Shown piece after piece: positions 9,338-17,259 of a stretch of 64,000 nucleotides of DNA. Source of the stretch: Deltaproteobacteria bacterium. Its GTDB lineage: Bacteria > Desulfobacterota > Desulfobacteria > Desulfobacterales > Desulfatirhabdiaceae. Position 1 is the first letter of the stretch. Every line of letters begins with the position of its first letter. Made by a program: the position numbers and the translations under genes. The notes under the pieces are model-generated. The model was not told the origin of the DNA. It did no database searches and saw only the letters and a list, made by a program, of their open reading frames with translations. The stretch is from the NCBI GenBank assembly GCA_016219185.1, contig JACRBZ010000030.1, positions 175,066-239,065 of the forward strand, in the 5' to 3' direction.

Positions 9338-10926
9338 AATGGGCCTCCTTTAGTGAAAATATTTTTATTGGTAATGGCGTAGCGTAAAAATAACAGGATG
9401 CTGATTGCCATGCAGGTTAAGGCAAAAACATCGCCGTATCGGGTATAAAAGGATTCCGTTTTTAATACAGGCAGAGAGCGGGTGATCACGGCTTCTTCGA
9501 ACAGCGGCGTTGATGCGATAATCCTGCCGATTGGATCAATAAATCCGCTGATTCCGGTATTGGCGGAGCGTATCAGGGACCTGCGGTTTTCAAGAGCCCT
9601 GAAAACGGCCATGGAAAAATGCTGATACGGTGCACTAGTTTTACCATACCAGGCGTCGTTTGTCATGTTAATTAAAAATGCCGCCCGGTTTCTGGCCATT
9701 TCTCTGGATAGATCCGGGAATATCATTTCATAGCAGATCTGAATTCCCAGGGGAAATTCCCCCCAGATCAGGGTCTGGCCTTTTTGGCCGGACTTAAAAT
9801 CGCCCACTTCCTCGACGATTTTTCCAATAAACGGAAACCATTCCTGTAACGGAACATATTCACCAAAAGGTACGAGATGGACCTTATCGTATTTCCCGGT
9901 TACATTCCCGTTCGGATCAATCAGAAAAGCGCTGTTGAAAAAATCGGCATGGTGGTCATCTTGCCGGATAAAGGACGGGCTGCCGATCAAAAAACTGGTT
10001 CCGGTCTCCCTAACCCCTTTAATGACCATTTCCGTCGGGCCGGCATTGTAGAGAAAATAAAACGGCGCTGCGGTTTCCGGCCAGACAATCAGGTCGGGGC
10101 TTGATTGTTTTGCCGATTTAGAAAGAGCGAGGTATTTCTCGGTTGTCGAGATTTGGAAAGCCGGATCCCATTTGATGGCCTGATCAATATTGCCCTGAAC
10201 AATGGCGATCTTCGAAGAAGGCGATTTGGATATTTGGGCATCGATGGAACTGATGCGCCACTGGCCATATCCCAGCATATAAAGCACCAGAAGGAAGGAA
10301 ACGGCAATGCCGGCTGCTGCCGAACGGCGTTTTTGCATGGCGCTTGAAGACTGCCTTTCCGAAAAGTATTGCCAGAGCAGAAATCCCGCCACGTTAATTG
10401 AAAGGATCACAAAAGAGATGCCATAAACGCCGGTCAAGTCGGCTGCCTGAATCAGAGTTAACTGACGGTACTGAGAGTATCCCAGGAATTCCCAGGGAAA
10501 TCCGGATAAAAAAAAGGATCTGAAATATTCCAGGGCAACCCATACTGCCGGCATGGCCGATATAAAACAGACGGGCTGGGTATCTGTGGTCCATGCAAAA
10601 GCTGCTGCAAAAACCGCCAAATAAAGCGCCATGTAAGCGACAAGCAGAAAAAGAATCGGCACGCTCAAATAAAAGGGCAGGTGGCCGAAGGTCATCAGGG
10701 TATGGATCAGCCAGTACATCAGTGTCAGATAATGTACGCCGCCGGTCAATAATCCCAGCCTGAAACCGTTTTTAAGAGACTTTCCCCGTAGCGAAATCAT
10801 CAGCGGAACCAGGGCAACCCAGGCCAGCCATGACAGACCGATACTGGGAAATGATACGGTCAGCAGTGCGCCGCTGGATCCAGCAAGGATCAATTGGTGC
10901 GTATTAATTTTATTCGAGTTTGTCAT
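9289..10926 (-). CDS. lnt: Apolipoprotein N-acyltransferase
   Basis: The enzyme adds the third acyl chain to the N-terminal cysteine of lipoproteins in the inner membrane. The 545-residue protein has about six hydrophobic segments in its first 220 residues and a last one near residue 510-530, around a nitrilase-like periplasmic domain. The catalytic residues are visible: Glu284 in VWPETAAPF, Lys348 in GKYDKVHLVPFGEY and Cys398 in GIQICYEMIFPD. GAGG precedes the ATG. The last 49 bases overlap the start of prfB, so the prfB ribosome site lies in lnt coding sequence. First gene of lnt-prfB-HD. Confidence 0.95.
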   Translation of the reverse strand: MTNSNKINTHQLILAGSSGALLTVSFPSIGLSWLAWVALVPLMISLRGKSLKNGFRLGLLTGGVHYLTLMYWLIHTLMTFGHLPFYLSVPILFLLVAYMALYLAVFAAAFAWTTDTQPVCFISAMPAVWVALEYFRSFFLSGFPWEFLGYSQYRQLTLIQAADLTGVYGISFVILSINVAGFLLWQYFSERQSSSAMQKRRSAAAGIAVSFLLVLYMLGYGQWRISSIDAQISKSPSSKIAIVQGNIDQAIKWDPAFQISTTEKYLALSKSAKQSSPDLIVWPETAAPFYFLYNAGPTEMVIKGVRETGTSFLIGSPSFIRQDDHHADFFNSAFLIDPNGNVTGKYDKVHLVPFGEYVPLQEWFPFIGKIVEEVGDFKSGQKGQTLIWGEFPLGIQICYEMIFPDLSREMARNRAAFLINMTNDAWYGKTSAPYQHFSMAVFRALENRRSLIRSANTGISGFIDPIGRIIASTPLFEEAVITRSLPVLKTESFYTRYGDVFALTCMAISILLFLRYAITNKNIFTKGGPLCLWKSNRRSRNSIKN

Positions 10927-11105
10927 TTTTCCTCAAGATGATCATCTGCGCCTTCGCTTCCTTCATCGGTCTGTATAGACGTGACCTCCGAAGCGTCGAA
11001 TGCACCATGAAATTTATAACCTTTATTAATACCACCAATAGCCGTTTGTCACAACCCGGAAAACAGGAGGGGCTGGCGGATCGAGCAGTTGAAAGGTTTC
11101 ACGGA

Positions 11106-11149
11106 TTGACAAATATTGCTATTATTGATAAATTATTACCCGATATAAT
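11106..11149 (+). promoter_or_regulatory. Candidate promoter region of the HPr-Enzyme I operon
   Basis: TTGACA at 11106-11111 is followed 17 bases later by TAAATT (11129-11134), and a perfect TATAAT lies further down at 11144-11149 without a well-placed -35. Either could serve as -10. The stretch between lnt and the HPr gene holds no other feature. Confidence 0.4.
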
Positions 11150-11217
11150 GCATGATAAATAAGATAAATTCGGCGGCTTTTCTGAAATCGCGGCCGTCCG
11201 GGAAAAGTCGATTGCAG

Positions 11218-11499
11218 ATGACAGAAGATGCTATGATTTCAAGGGATATTACGCTCACTAATGCGCTGGGACTTCATGCCAGGCCTGCAGCTCAGATTGC
11301 GATGCTTGCCGCAAAGGCCATTTACAGGGTCTGGATGATCAGCGACGGGGAACAGGTCGACGCCAAAAGCATTATTGATATCCTTTCCTTGTATTGCCCC
11401 AAAGGATCCCCAATTCGGTTTGTTGTTGAAAATGCTCAGGACATTGAAACATTGAACGCTATTGCAGCCCTGGCTGAAAGCGGTTTCGGAGAGAATTAG
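11218..11499 (+). CDS. HPr-like phosphocarrier protein
   Basis: HPr receives phosphate from Enzyme I on a histidine. The protein shows the site GLHARPAAQIA (His20 with the start used here) and a KSIIDILSL segment whose Ser51 matches the regulatory serine of HPr kinase-controlled HPr. The frame is open to 11152, but the upstream part does not look like HPr, so I place the start at the ATG at 11218 (93 residues); an ATG at 11233 is an alternative. No strong ribosome site decides. The Enzyme I gene begins 3 bases after its stop. No sugar-specific EII gene is in the window, so a regulatory phosphorelay role is likely. Confidence 0.88.
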   Translation: MTEDAMISRDITLTNALGLHARPAAQIAMLAAKAIYRVWMISDGEQVDAKSIIDILSLYCPKGSPIRFVVENAQDIETLNAIAALAESGFGEN

Positions 11500-11501
11500 C
11501 C

Positions 11502-13262
11502 ATGACAGATAGTGACTTTGGGGAAATCATTCTTACCGGTATTGGCGTTTCTCCGGGTATCTGCATTGGAAAAGCGTACCTGGTCGATGTTGAGGGTATT
11601 GATATTGTTGAAAAATATCATATTTCTCAGCTCCATGTTCATTCGGAGATCATGCGATTCAAACTGGCGGTTAAAAAGGCTAAAAACGAACTGCGGGCCA
11701 TCATTGAGAATACTCCCGATGCGATCAAAGAACATGCCGATATTCTTGAAACCCATGTAATTCTGCTGAAGGATAAACTGCTTTACGGGAAAATTATAGA
11801 AACCATTGAAGCGGATTGTGTCAATGCTGAATGGGCGCTAAAAAAAGTGGTTTCTTCCTTGAAAGCCATGTTCCTGAATATGTCTGATCCTTATCTGAAG
11901 GAACGGGCCATAGACATCGGCCATGTATCGGACAGAATCCTGAATAATCTCATCGGGTCTGAAAAAATCAATATTGCTTCTATTGATAAGCGGGTGGTAC
12001 TGGTGGCTGCGGATTTGTCTCCGGCACAGACCAGCCAGATTCAACTAGAACGCGTCAAGGGTTTTGTCACGGACAAGGGTGGCGGAACATCGCATACCAG
12101 TATTATCGCCAGGACACTGGGAATTCCGGCCGTATCCGGTCTGGATCATGCGACAAAGACCATTTTGAACGATGATCTGATCATCGTGGATGGCATTTCC
12201 GGCAACGTCATCGTTCATCCTTCCGAGCAGACCCTTGTTGCGTATGAAGAACGCCGGATTCAGTATGAAATGCAAATGGCGGCCCTGGACCGGCAGAGTC
12301 ATCTGGATGCGGTTACCCTTGATGGTCACCGGTTTATGGTAATGGGCAATATCGAGCTTCCGGAAGAAATCGTATCCGTGCTGGATCACGGCGGAGACGG
12401 CATCGGCCTTTACCGGACCGAATTCCAATACCTGGGGCGGCCGGATTTTCCCGGCGAGGCCGAACTCTTTGACAAATACAGAGACGTTGTGGAAGTTGTG
12501 GCACCCAGGCCGGTCACCATCCGCACCCTCGATATCAACGGAGACAAGGCGCTGGATCGGCCCATGGAAAGCGTCGAGGACAATCCGGCCCTAGGACTTC
12601 GAGCCATTCGGTATTGCCTCAGGCACCCGGATATCTTTAAAACCCAACTCCGGGCCATTTTGAGGGCCGCATCTTATGGGAACGTACGCATTTTATTTCC
12701 CATGATATCCTGTTTTGAAGAAATCCAGGAAGCCAAAGCGATGCTCGATACGGTATCGGATGAGTTGCAACAAGAGGGAATCGCACATAACCGCGATATC
12801 GAAATCGGAATCATGATCGAAGTTCCTTCGGCGGTGATTTTATCCGATATTCTGGCGGATGTTGTTGACTTTTTCAGTATCGGAACCAATGACCTGATTC
12901 AGTTTTCACTGGCCATTGATCGGGGAAACCGTCAGGTGGCCCATCTTTTCAATCCGCTGCATCCGGCGATTCTTCGTCTGCTTCGGCAGACCGTGGATGC
13001 GGCTCATTCAAAAGGAAAAAAAGTGTTCATGTGCGGGGAAATGGCTGGAGATCCCCTTCATATTCCCATCCTGTTGGGACTTGGCATTCAGGAATTCAGC
13101 ATGAATCCAAACGCAATCCCTCTGGCCAAACAGACGATTCGATCCTTGAATGTTGAAGAATCGCGGAGTCTGGTCTGCGATATTTTGAAAGAAAAAACAG
13201 CTCAGGCCGTCATGGAACGCGTCCAGAGACGCTTTGGACAGGGGGATGGACATCGGGTGTGA
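11502..13262 (+). CDS. ptsI: Phosphoenolpyruvate-protein phosphotransferase (Enzyme I)
   Basis: Enzyme I takes phosphate from PEP and passes it to HPr. The 586-residue protein has the phosphohistidine site GGGTSHTSIIAR (His198), the PEP-binding barrel with RTEFQYLGR, the metal-binding IEVPSAV and the TIM-barrel signature DFFSIGTNDLIQF, and the active-site cysteine region FMCGEMAGDP near residue 516. Domain order and length are standard. It directly follows the HPr gene (3-base gap) and ends before a strong terminator. Confidence 0.95.
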   Translation: MTDSDFGEIILTGIGVSPGICIGKAYLVDVEGIDIVEKYHISQLHVHSEIMRFKLAVKKAKNELRAIIENTPDAIKEHADILETHVILLKDKLLYGKIIETIEADCVNAEWALKKVVSSLKAMFLNMSDPYLKERAIDIGHVSDRILNNLIGSEKINIASIDKRVVLVAADLSPAQTSQIQLERVKGFVTDKGGGTSHTSIIARTLGIPAVSGLDHATKTILNDDLIIVDGISGNVIVHPSEQTLVAYEERRIQYEMQMAALDRQSHLDAVTLDGHRFMVMGNIELPEEIVSVLDHGGDGIGLYRTEFQYLGRPDFPGEAELFDKYRDVVEVVAPRPVTIRTLDINGDKALDRPMESVEDNPALGLRAIRYCLRHPDIFKTQLRAILRAASYGNVRILFPMISCFEEIQEAKAMLDTVSDELQQEGIAHNRDIEIGIMIEVPSAVILSDILADVVDFFSIGTNDLIQFSLAIDRGNRQVAHLFNPLHPAILRLLRQTVDAAHSKGKKVFMCGEMAGDPLHIPILLGLGIQEFSMNPNAIPLAKQTIRSLNVEESRSLVCDILKEKTAQAVMERVQRRFGQGDGHRV

Positions 13263-13279
13263 GGATAGAGGGTATGAGT

Positions 13280-13328
13280 AAGGGGGGGGGGTGAAAGCGT
13301 TTGATTCCCCCCCCTTTTTTTTATTTTT
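13280..13328. terminator. Strong intrinsic terminator between ptsI and the thiolase gene
   Basis: A run of ten G (about 13282-13291) and a run of eight C (13307-13314) are separated by a short AT-rich loop and followed by a long T tract. It sits between the two convergent genes. It has the T tract on the plus strand, so it mainly ends the HPr-ptsI transcript; the opposite strand lacks a clear U tract. Confidence 0.8.
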
Positions 13329-14507
13329 TTAGTCGCACATTTCAAATAAGGCTGCGGCACCCATGCCGCCGCCGATGCACATAGACTCGACACCGTATTT
13401 AACACCGCGCTGTTTCATGTTGGCCAGAAGTGTGGCGCAGAGTTTGGCGCCGGTGCATCCCAGGGGGTGGCCCAGAGCAATGGCGCCGCCGTGAATGTTG
13501 ACCCTGGCCATATCAATGCCCAGTTCCCGGACGCTGTAAATGGCCTGGGATGCAAAGGCTTCATTGATTTCGAAAAGATCAATGTCTTTGATGCCAAGGC
13601 CTGCCAGCTTCAGCAGCTTGGGAATGGCATATCGGGGACCAACGCCCATTTCATCCGCCTCGCACCCGACGGTGGTGTAGCATTTGAGTTTGGCAATGGG
13701 TTTAAGGCCCAGGGCTTTGACTTTTTCGCCGCACATGATGATGGTTGCGGCGGCCCCGTCCGTGGTCTGGGAGGAATTTCCGGCCGTCACAGACCCATTG
13801 GCCGCAAACACCGGCCGCAATTTGGCAAGCCCTTCCACCGTGGTGGTTTCCCGAATGCCGTCATCATCGGAGATGATGACGGTTTCTTTTTTGTATGTGC
13901 CATCCGGCAATTTGACAAATTTTGCCGCGGGCGTCGGAACGATCTCCGTAAACAGTCCCCTGGCTTTTGCCTCGCCGGCTTTCACGTGGGACTGATAAGC
14001 GAATTCATCCTGCTCCTGGCGGGAAACCTTATACCGGTTGGCGACGTTTTCCGCGGTAATGCCCATGGATGCATAAAGATCCGCGCGCGTCTTGCTGTGA
14101 TCCGGATGAGGCCGGGGAACGTTTCCGCCCATCGGCACATAAGACATGGATTCGATGCCGCCGCCGATGACGATATCGGACCAGCCGGACATGACCCGCA
14201 GGGATGCCAGGGCAATGGCTTCAAGTCCGGATGAGCAGAACCGGTTGACTGTTGCACCGGAAACTTCCGGGGGGAATCCGGCAATCTGGGAGGCAATGCG
14301 GCCGATATTCAGGCCCTGTTCGGCTTCTGGAAATGAACAGCCGATCATCATGTCATCCACGTGTTTTTTCTCCAGATTCGGAGTTTTTTCAACGGCTGCG
14401 TTAAGAATAAAGGACAGCAGGTCTTCCGGCCGTGTGTCTTTGAATCCCCCCTTGCTTCGCCGGCATCCCGGGGTTCTGACGGATGTAACTATATAAGCGT
14501 CTCTCAT
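13329..14507 (-). CDS. fadA: Acetyl-CoA C-acyltransferase (beta-oxidation thiolase)
   Basis: The thiolase splits 3-ketoacyl-CoA with CoA. The 392-residue protein has the nucleophile Cys91 in NRFCSSGLEAIALAS, the histidine in GGAIALGHPLGCTGAKL and the second cysteine in CIGGGMGAA near the C-terminus, so all catalytic residues are present. AGGAGGACCTACC precedes the ATG. It follows the fadB-type gene by about 100 bases on the same strand and would be read from the promoter at 17114-17141. Together they form a two-gene beta-oxidation operon. Confidence 0.94.
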   Translation of the reverse strand: MRDAYIVTSVRTPGCRRSKGGFKDTRPEDLLSFILNAAVEKTPNLEKKHVDDMMIGCSFPEAEQGLNIGRIASQIAGFPPEVSGATVNRFCSSGLEAIALASLRVMSGWSDIVIGGGIESMSYVPMGGNVPRPHPDHSKTRADLYASMGITAENVANRYKVSRQEQDEFAYQSHVKAGEAKARGLFTEIVPTPAAKFVKLPDGTYKKETVIISDDDGIRETTTVEGLAKLRPVFAANGSVTAGNSSQTTDGAAATIIMCGEKVKALGLKPIAKLKCYTTVGCEADEMGVGPRYAIPKLLKLAGLGIKDIDLFEINEAFASQAIYSVRELGIDMARVNIHGGAIALGHPLGCTGAKLCATLLANMKQRGVKYGVESMCIGGGMGAAALFEMCD

Positions 14508-14610
14508 AGGTAGGTCCTCCTTATTACATAATTACTCAGGTGTTTAGGCGGAAGTATTTTAATCTGTCAAAAGCCTTCAGTCCATCTGCCTGAGCCATTA
14601 CCAATTGTAA

Positions 14611-17016
14611 CTAATTTCTGAGCGGTTTGCCGGTTTTCAGGATATGGTCAACTCTGGCAACGGTTTTTTCCTGTTTCCAGAAATCGATAAACGCATTGCG
14701 TTCCAGCGCAAGAATGGTTTCTTCATCCACTTCGCTGTTGGTCCGCACTTCTCCGCCGCTGATGACAAAGGCGATGCGTTTGGCTAAAAATACGTCGTAT
14801 TCGCTGACGAATTTGGCGTTTTCCATGTTGAAGAGCTCGGCGTTGATCATGCCTTGGGCCGCTTCACCGAATACCTTGATCTTGCGCTTGACAGGCGGCG
14901 CATACCCTTCATCCACCATTTTCAGGACTTCTTTTTTGGCTTCGCCGATCAGATAATCCCGGTTGAAAATGATCCGGTCGTTGGGACCCAGGAATCCGTT
15001 GGCACGGGCTTCGGCAGCCGATGTGGACACTTTGGCCATGGCAATGGCCATGAAGGTCGGAGCAAAAAATTTGGCCAGATCCACATCCGTGGCGGCTTCC
15101 GGAATATTGGCCGTCATTTTTCTCCACAGGTTCAAACATCCCCCGCCGCCTGGCAAAAGTCCCACGCCGATTTCCACCAGCCCCATATAAAGCTCCGCAT
15201 GGGCGACGATCCTGTCGGCACCCAGGCACACTTCGCATCCACCGCCAAGCGTCATGCCATAGGGAGCGGCCACAACCGGAAAGCTGGAATATCTGGTTTT
15301 AAGCGATCCGGCATGAGCCTGTGCCAGGAACGCGTCGATTTCCGCGTATTTGCCTTCCTTGGCCAGTGCGGACATGAACGACAAATCTCCGCCTGCAGAA
15401 AACGCTCCGGGCATGCCGCCGGCCTGATTGCCGATGACAAGCCCCACGCCGTTGGCGTCCACATATTCCGTGCACTCCTCCATGAACTGAACAATCTCGC
15501 CATTGATGGCGTTCATTTTGGTGTGAAATTCACAGCAGAAGACGCCGTCTCCGATATCCACCAGGGATGCGGATTTACAGGATTTGACAACTTTGCCCGC
15601 GGCTTTCAGGGATGCCAGAGAGATCACATTATCGCTGATTTTGACGTCCTTGTAGGATTCGGAGGCAAAATCATAGTACTGGACCTTGCCGGCCTCGGTT
15701 TTATAGAATGCGGTATGACCGGATGCGATCATTTTTTTTATGGCGGCCGGAACTGAAAATCCGTCTTTTTCCATTTTGGTAACGGACTCGACGAGTCCGA
15801 TGGCGTCCCAGGTTTCAAATGGGCCCATGGTGAAATTAAAACCCCATTTCATGCCGTTGTCGATTTCAACGATGGTGTCGGAAATCTCCGGGATCCGGTT
15901 GGCCGAATAAATCAGGTTGTGGGCAAGGGCTTTCCAGGCATAACGGGCGCCTCTGTCATCGCCGTACAGCACGGCTTTCATTTTATCGGCAAGGGTCTTG
16001 GCTTTTTTGGCTTCGGCCAGACAGGGGAAGTCCGCAGGCGCATATTCAACATATTCCAGAGTGGCCGGATCAATGACTTTTCGAATTTTTTTCCATTCGG
16101 GAGTCAGATCGGTTTTGTAAAATCCACCCTGGGTTTTATTTCCCAGAAACTTCTTTTCGATCATTTTTTTAACAAAATCCGGAATGACAAAGCTGTCTCT
16201 GGCTTCGTCATCTACAACCAGGTTATAGGTGTTGCCGGCGACATGTCCCATGGTATCCAGGCCCACCAGGTCCGTGGTCTTGAACATGGCGGTTTTTGGG
16301 CGACCCAGCACCGGGCCGAACAGGGCGTCCACTTCGGGAATGCTGATGCCGTCTTCCAGCATGAGCTGCATGGCCTTGACAATACCCTGAACACCGATCC
16401 GGTTGGCGACGAAATTGGGGGTGTCCTTGGCCCATACAATACCTTTTCCCAAAATTCGTTCCCCATAATCGGCCATAAAGGAAAGGACTTCCGGAAGGGT
16501 TTCTTCACCGGCAATGATTTCCAGAAGCTTCATGTACCGGACCGGGTTAAAGAAGTGCGTGCCCAGAAAATGCTGGCGAAAATCCTGGCTCAGCCCTTCG
16601 GACATGGCTTTCAGCGGAATTCCGGAGGTGTTTGAGGAAATGATGCTGCCTTTTTTGCGAATCGGTTCGATGCGTTTGAAAAGTTCCTGTTTGATTTTCA
16701 GATTTTCAACCACCACCTCGACAATCCAGTCGCAGTCTGAAAGCTTGTGAAAATCATCTTCCATGTTTCCGATGGTGATCAGATCGGCGTCTTTTCGCTG
16801 CATGAGAAGAGCCGGTCTGGACATCAGAACCGTGTCCATCCCTGCCTTGACGATCCGGTTTCTGGCAGCCGGGTTATTTTTCTCCGCATCCTTCAAGTCA
16901 AATGGAACAATGTCCAGCAATAGCGTTTTAATGCCTGCGCTGGCAAGAAGCGCGGCAATCCCGCCGCCCATGACGCCTGAGCCAATAACTGCAGCCGTCC
17001 TGATTTTTCTGCTCAT
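14611..17016 (-). CDS. 3-hydroxyacyl-CoA dehydrogenase / enoyl-CoA hydratase bifunctional protein
   Basis: The 801-residue protein has the dehydrogenase first: NAD motif AAVIGSGVMGGGIAA at residues 8-22, catalytic GTHFFNPVRYMKLLEII, and a C-terminal 3HCDH domain to about residue 440. A crotonase domain follows at about 490-700, with both hydratase glutamates in GGGCEVCLGA and MGLVEIGVGLLPGGGG. This order matches the Bacillus FadN layout and is the reverse of E. coli FadB. I use the ATG at 17016 (CAGGAGG before it) rather than 17043. The fadA-type thiolase follows. The promoter has a FadR-type operator, so regulation by acyl-CoA is likely. Confidence 0.93.
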   Translation of the reverse strand: MSRKIRTAAVIGSGVMGGGIAALLASAGIKTLLLDIVPFDLKDAEKNNPAARNRIVKAGMDTVLMSRPALLMQRKDADLITIGNMEDDFHKLSDCDWIVEVVVENLKIKQELFKRIEPIRKKGSIISSNTSGIPLKAMSEGLSQDFRQHFLGTHFFNPVRYMKLLEIIAGEETLPEVLSFMADYGERILGKGIVWAKDTPNFVANRIGVQGIVKAMQLMLEDGISIPEVDALFGPVLGRPKTAMFKTTDLVGLDTMGHVAGNTYNLVVDDEARDSFVIPDFVKKMIEKKFLGNKTQGGFYKTDLTPEWKKIRKVIDPATLEYVEYAPADFPCLAEAKKAKTLADKMKAVLYGDDRGARYAWKALAHNLIYSANRIPEISDTIVEIDNGMKWGFNFTMGPFETWDAIGLVESVTKMEKDGFSVPAAIKKMIASGHTAFYKTEAGKVQYYDFASESYKDVKISDNVISLASLKAAGKVVKSCKSASLVDIGDGVFCCEFHTKMNAINGEIVQFMEECTEYVDANGVGLVIGNQAGGMPGAFSAGGDLSFMSALAKEGKYAEIDAFLAQAHAGSLKTRYSSFPVVAAPYGMTLGGGCEVCLGADRIVAHAELYMGLVEIGVGLLPGGGGCLNLWRKMTANIPEAATDVDLAKFFAPTFMAIAMAKVSTSAAEARANGFLGPNDRIIFNRDYLIGEAKKEVLKMVDEGYAPPVKRKIKVFGEAAQGMINAELFNMENAKFVSEYDVFLAKRIAFVISGGEVRTNSEVDEETILALERNAFIDFWKQEKTVARVDHILKTGKPLRN

Positions 17017-17064
17017 AATAGCCTCCTGAATGGTTGATTTCATACCCCTGTTATATGGAAACGC

Positions 17065-17141
17065 TGAATGAATAAGATCCGATTCCGACTGAATATGAAT
17101 GAATATTCATTCATTTATCAGAGGACAACTTGAGATGTCAA
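17065..17141 (-). promoter_or_regulatory. Promoter and FadR-type operator of the fadBA-like operon
   Basis: On the minus strand TTGACA (17136-17141) is followed after 16 bases by GATAAA (17114-17119). The perfect 20-bp palindrome ATGAATGAATATTCATTCAT at 17095-17114 abuts the -10 and covers the expected start point. It matches the Bacillus subtilis TetR-type FadR box (TGAATGANTANTCATTCA, from memory) at every fixed position. A second half site TGAATGAATA lies at 17065-17074 on the plus strand. Binding there would block RNA polymerase. Confidence 0.8.
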
Positions 17142-17259
17142 GAAAAACATTAGCGGAGAAGTTTTTGGAAAGAATATTCTGTGAATACAAATCGATAAAC
17201 AAGGTGAACGGAAAAGGCATTCCGGGCGAACTCCGGGAATGAAAAAAGAATATGGGGAT

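Noticed and set aside
13467..15756. 255- and 300-residue frames opposite the thiolase and fadB-like genes
   Set aside because: Antisense to genes with full catalytic motifs; no independent evidence.
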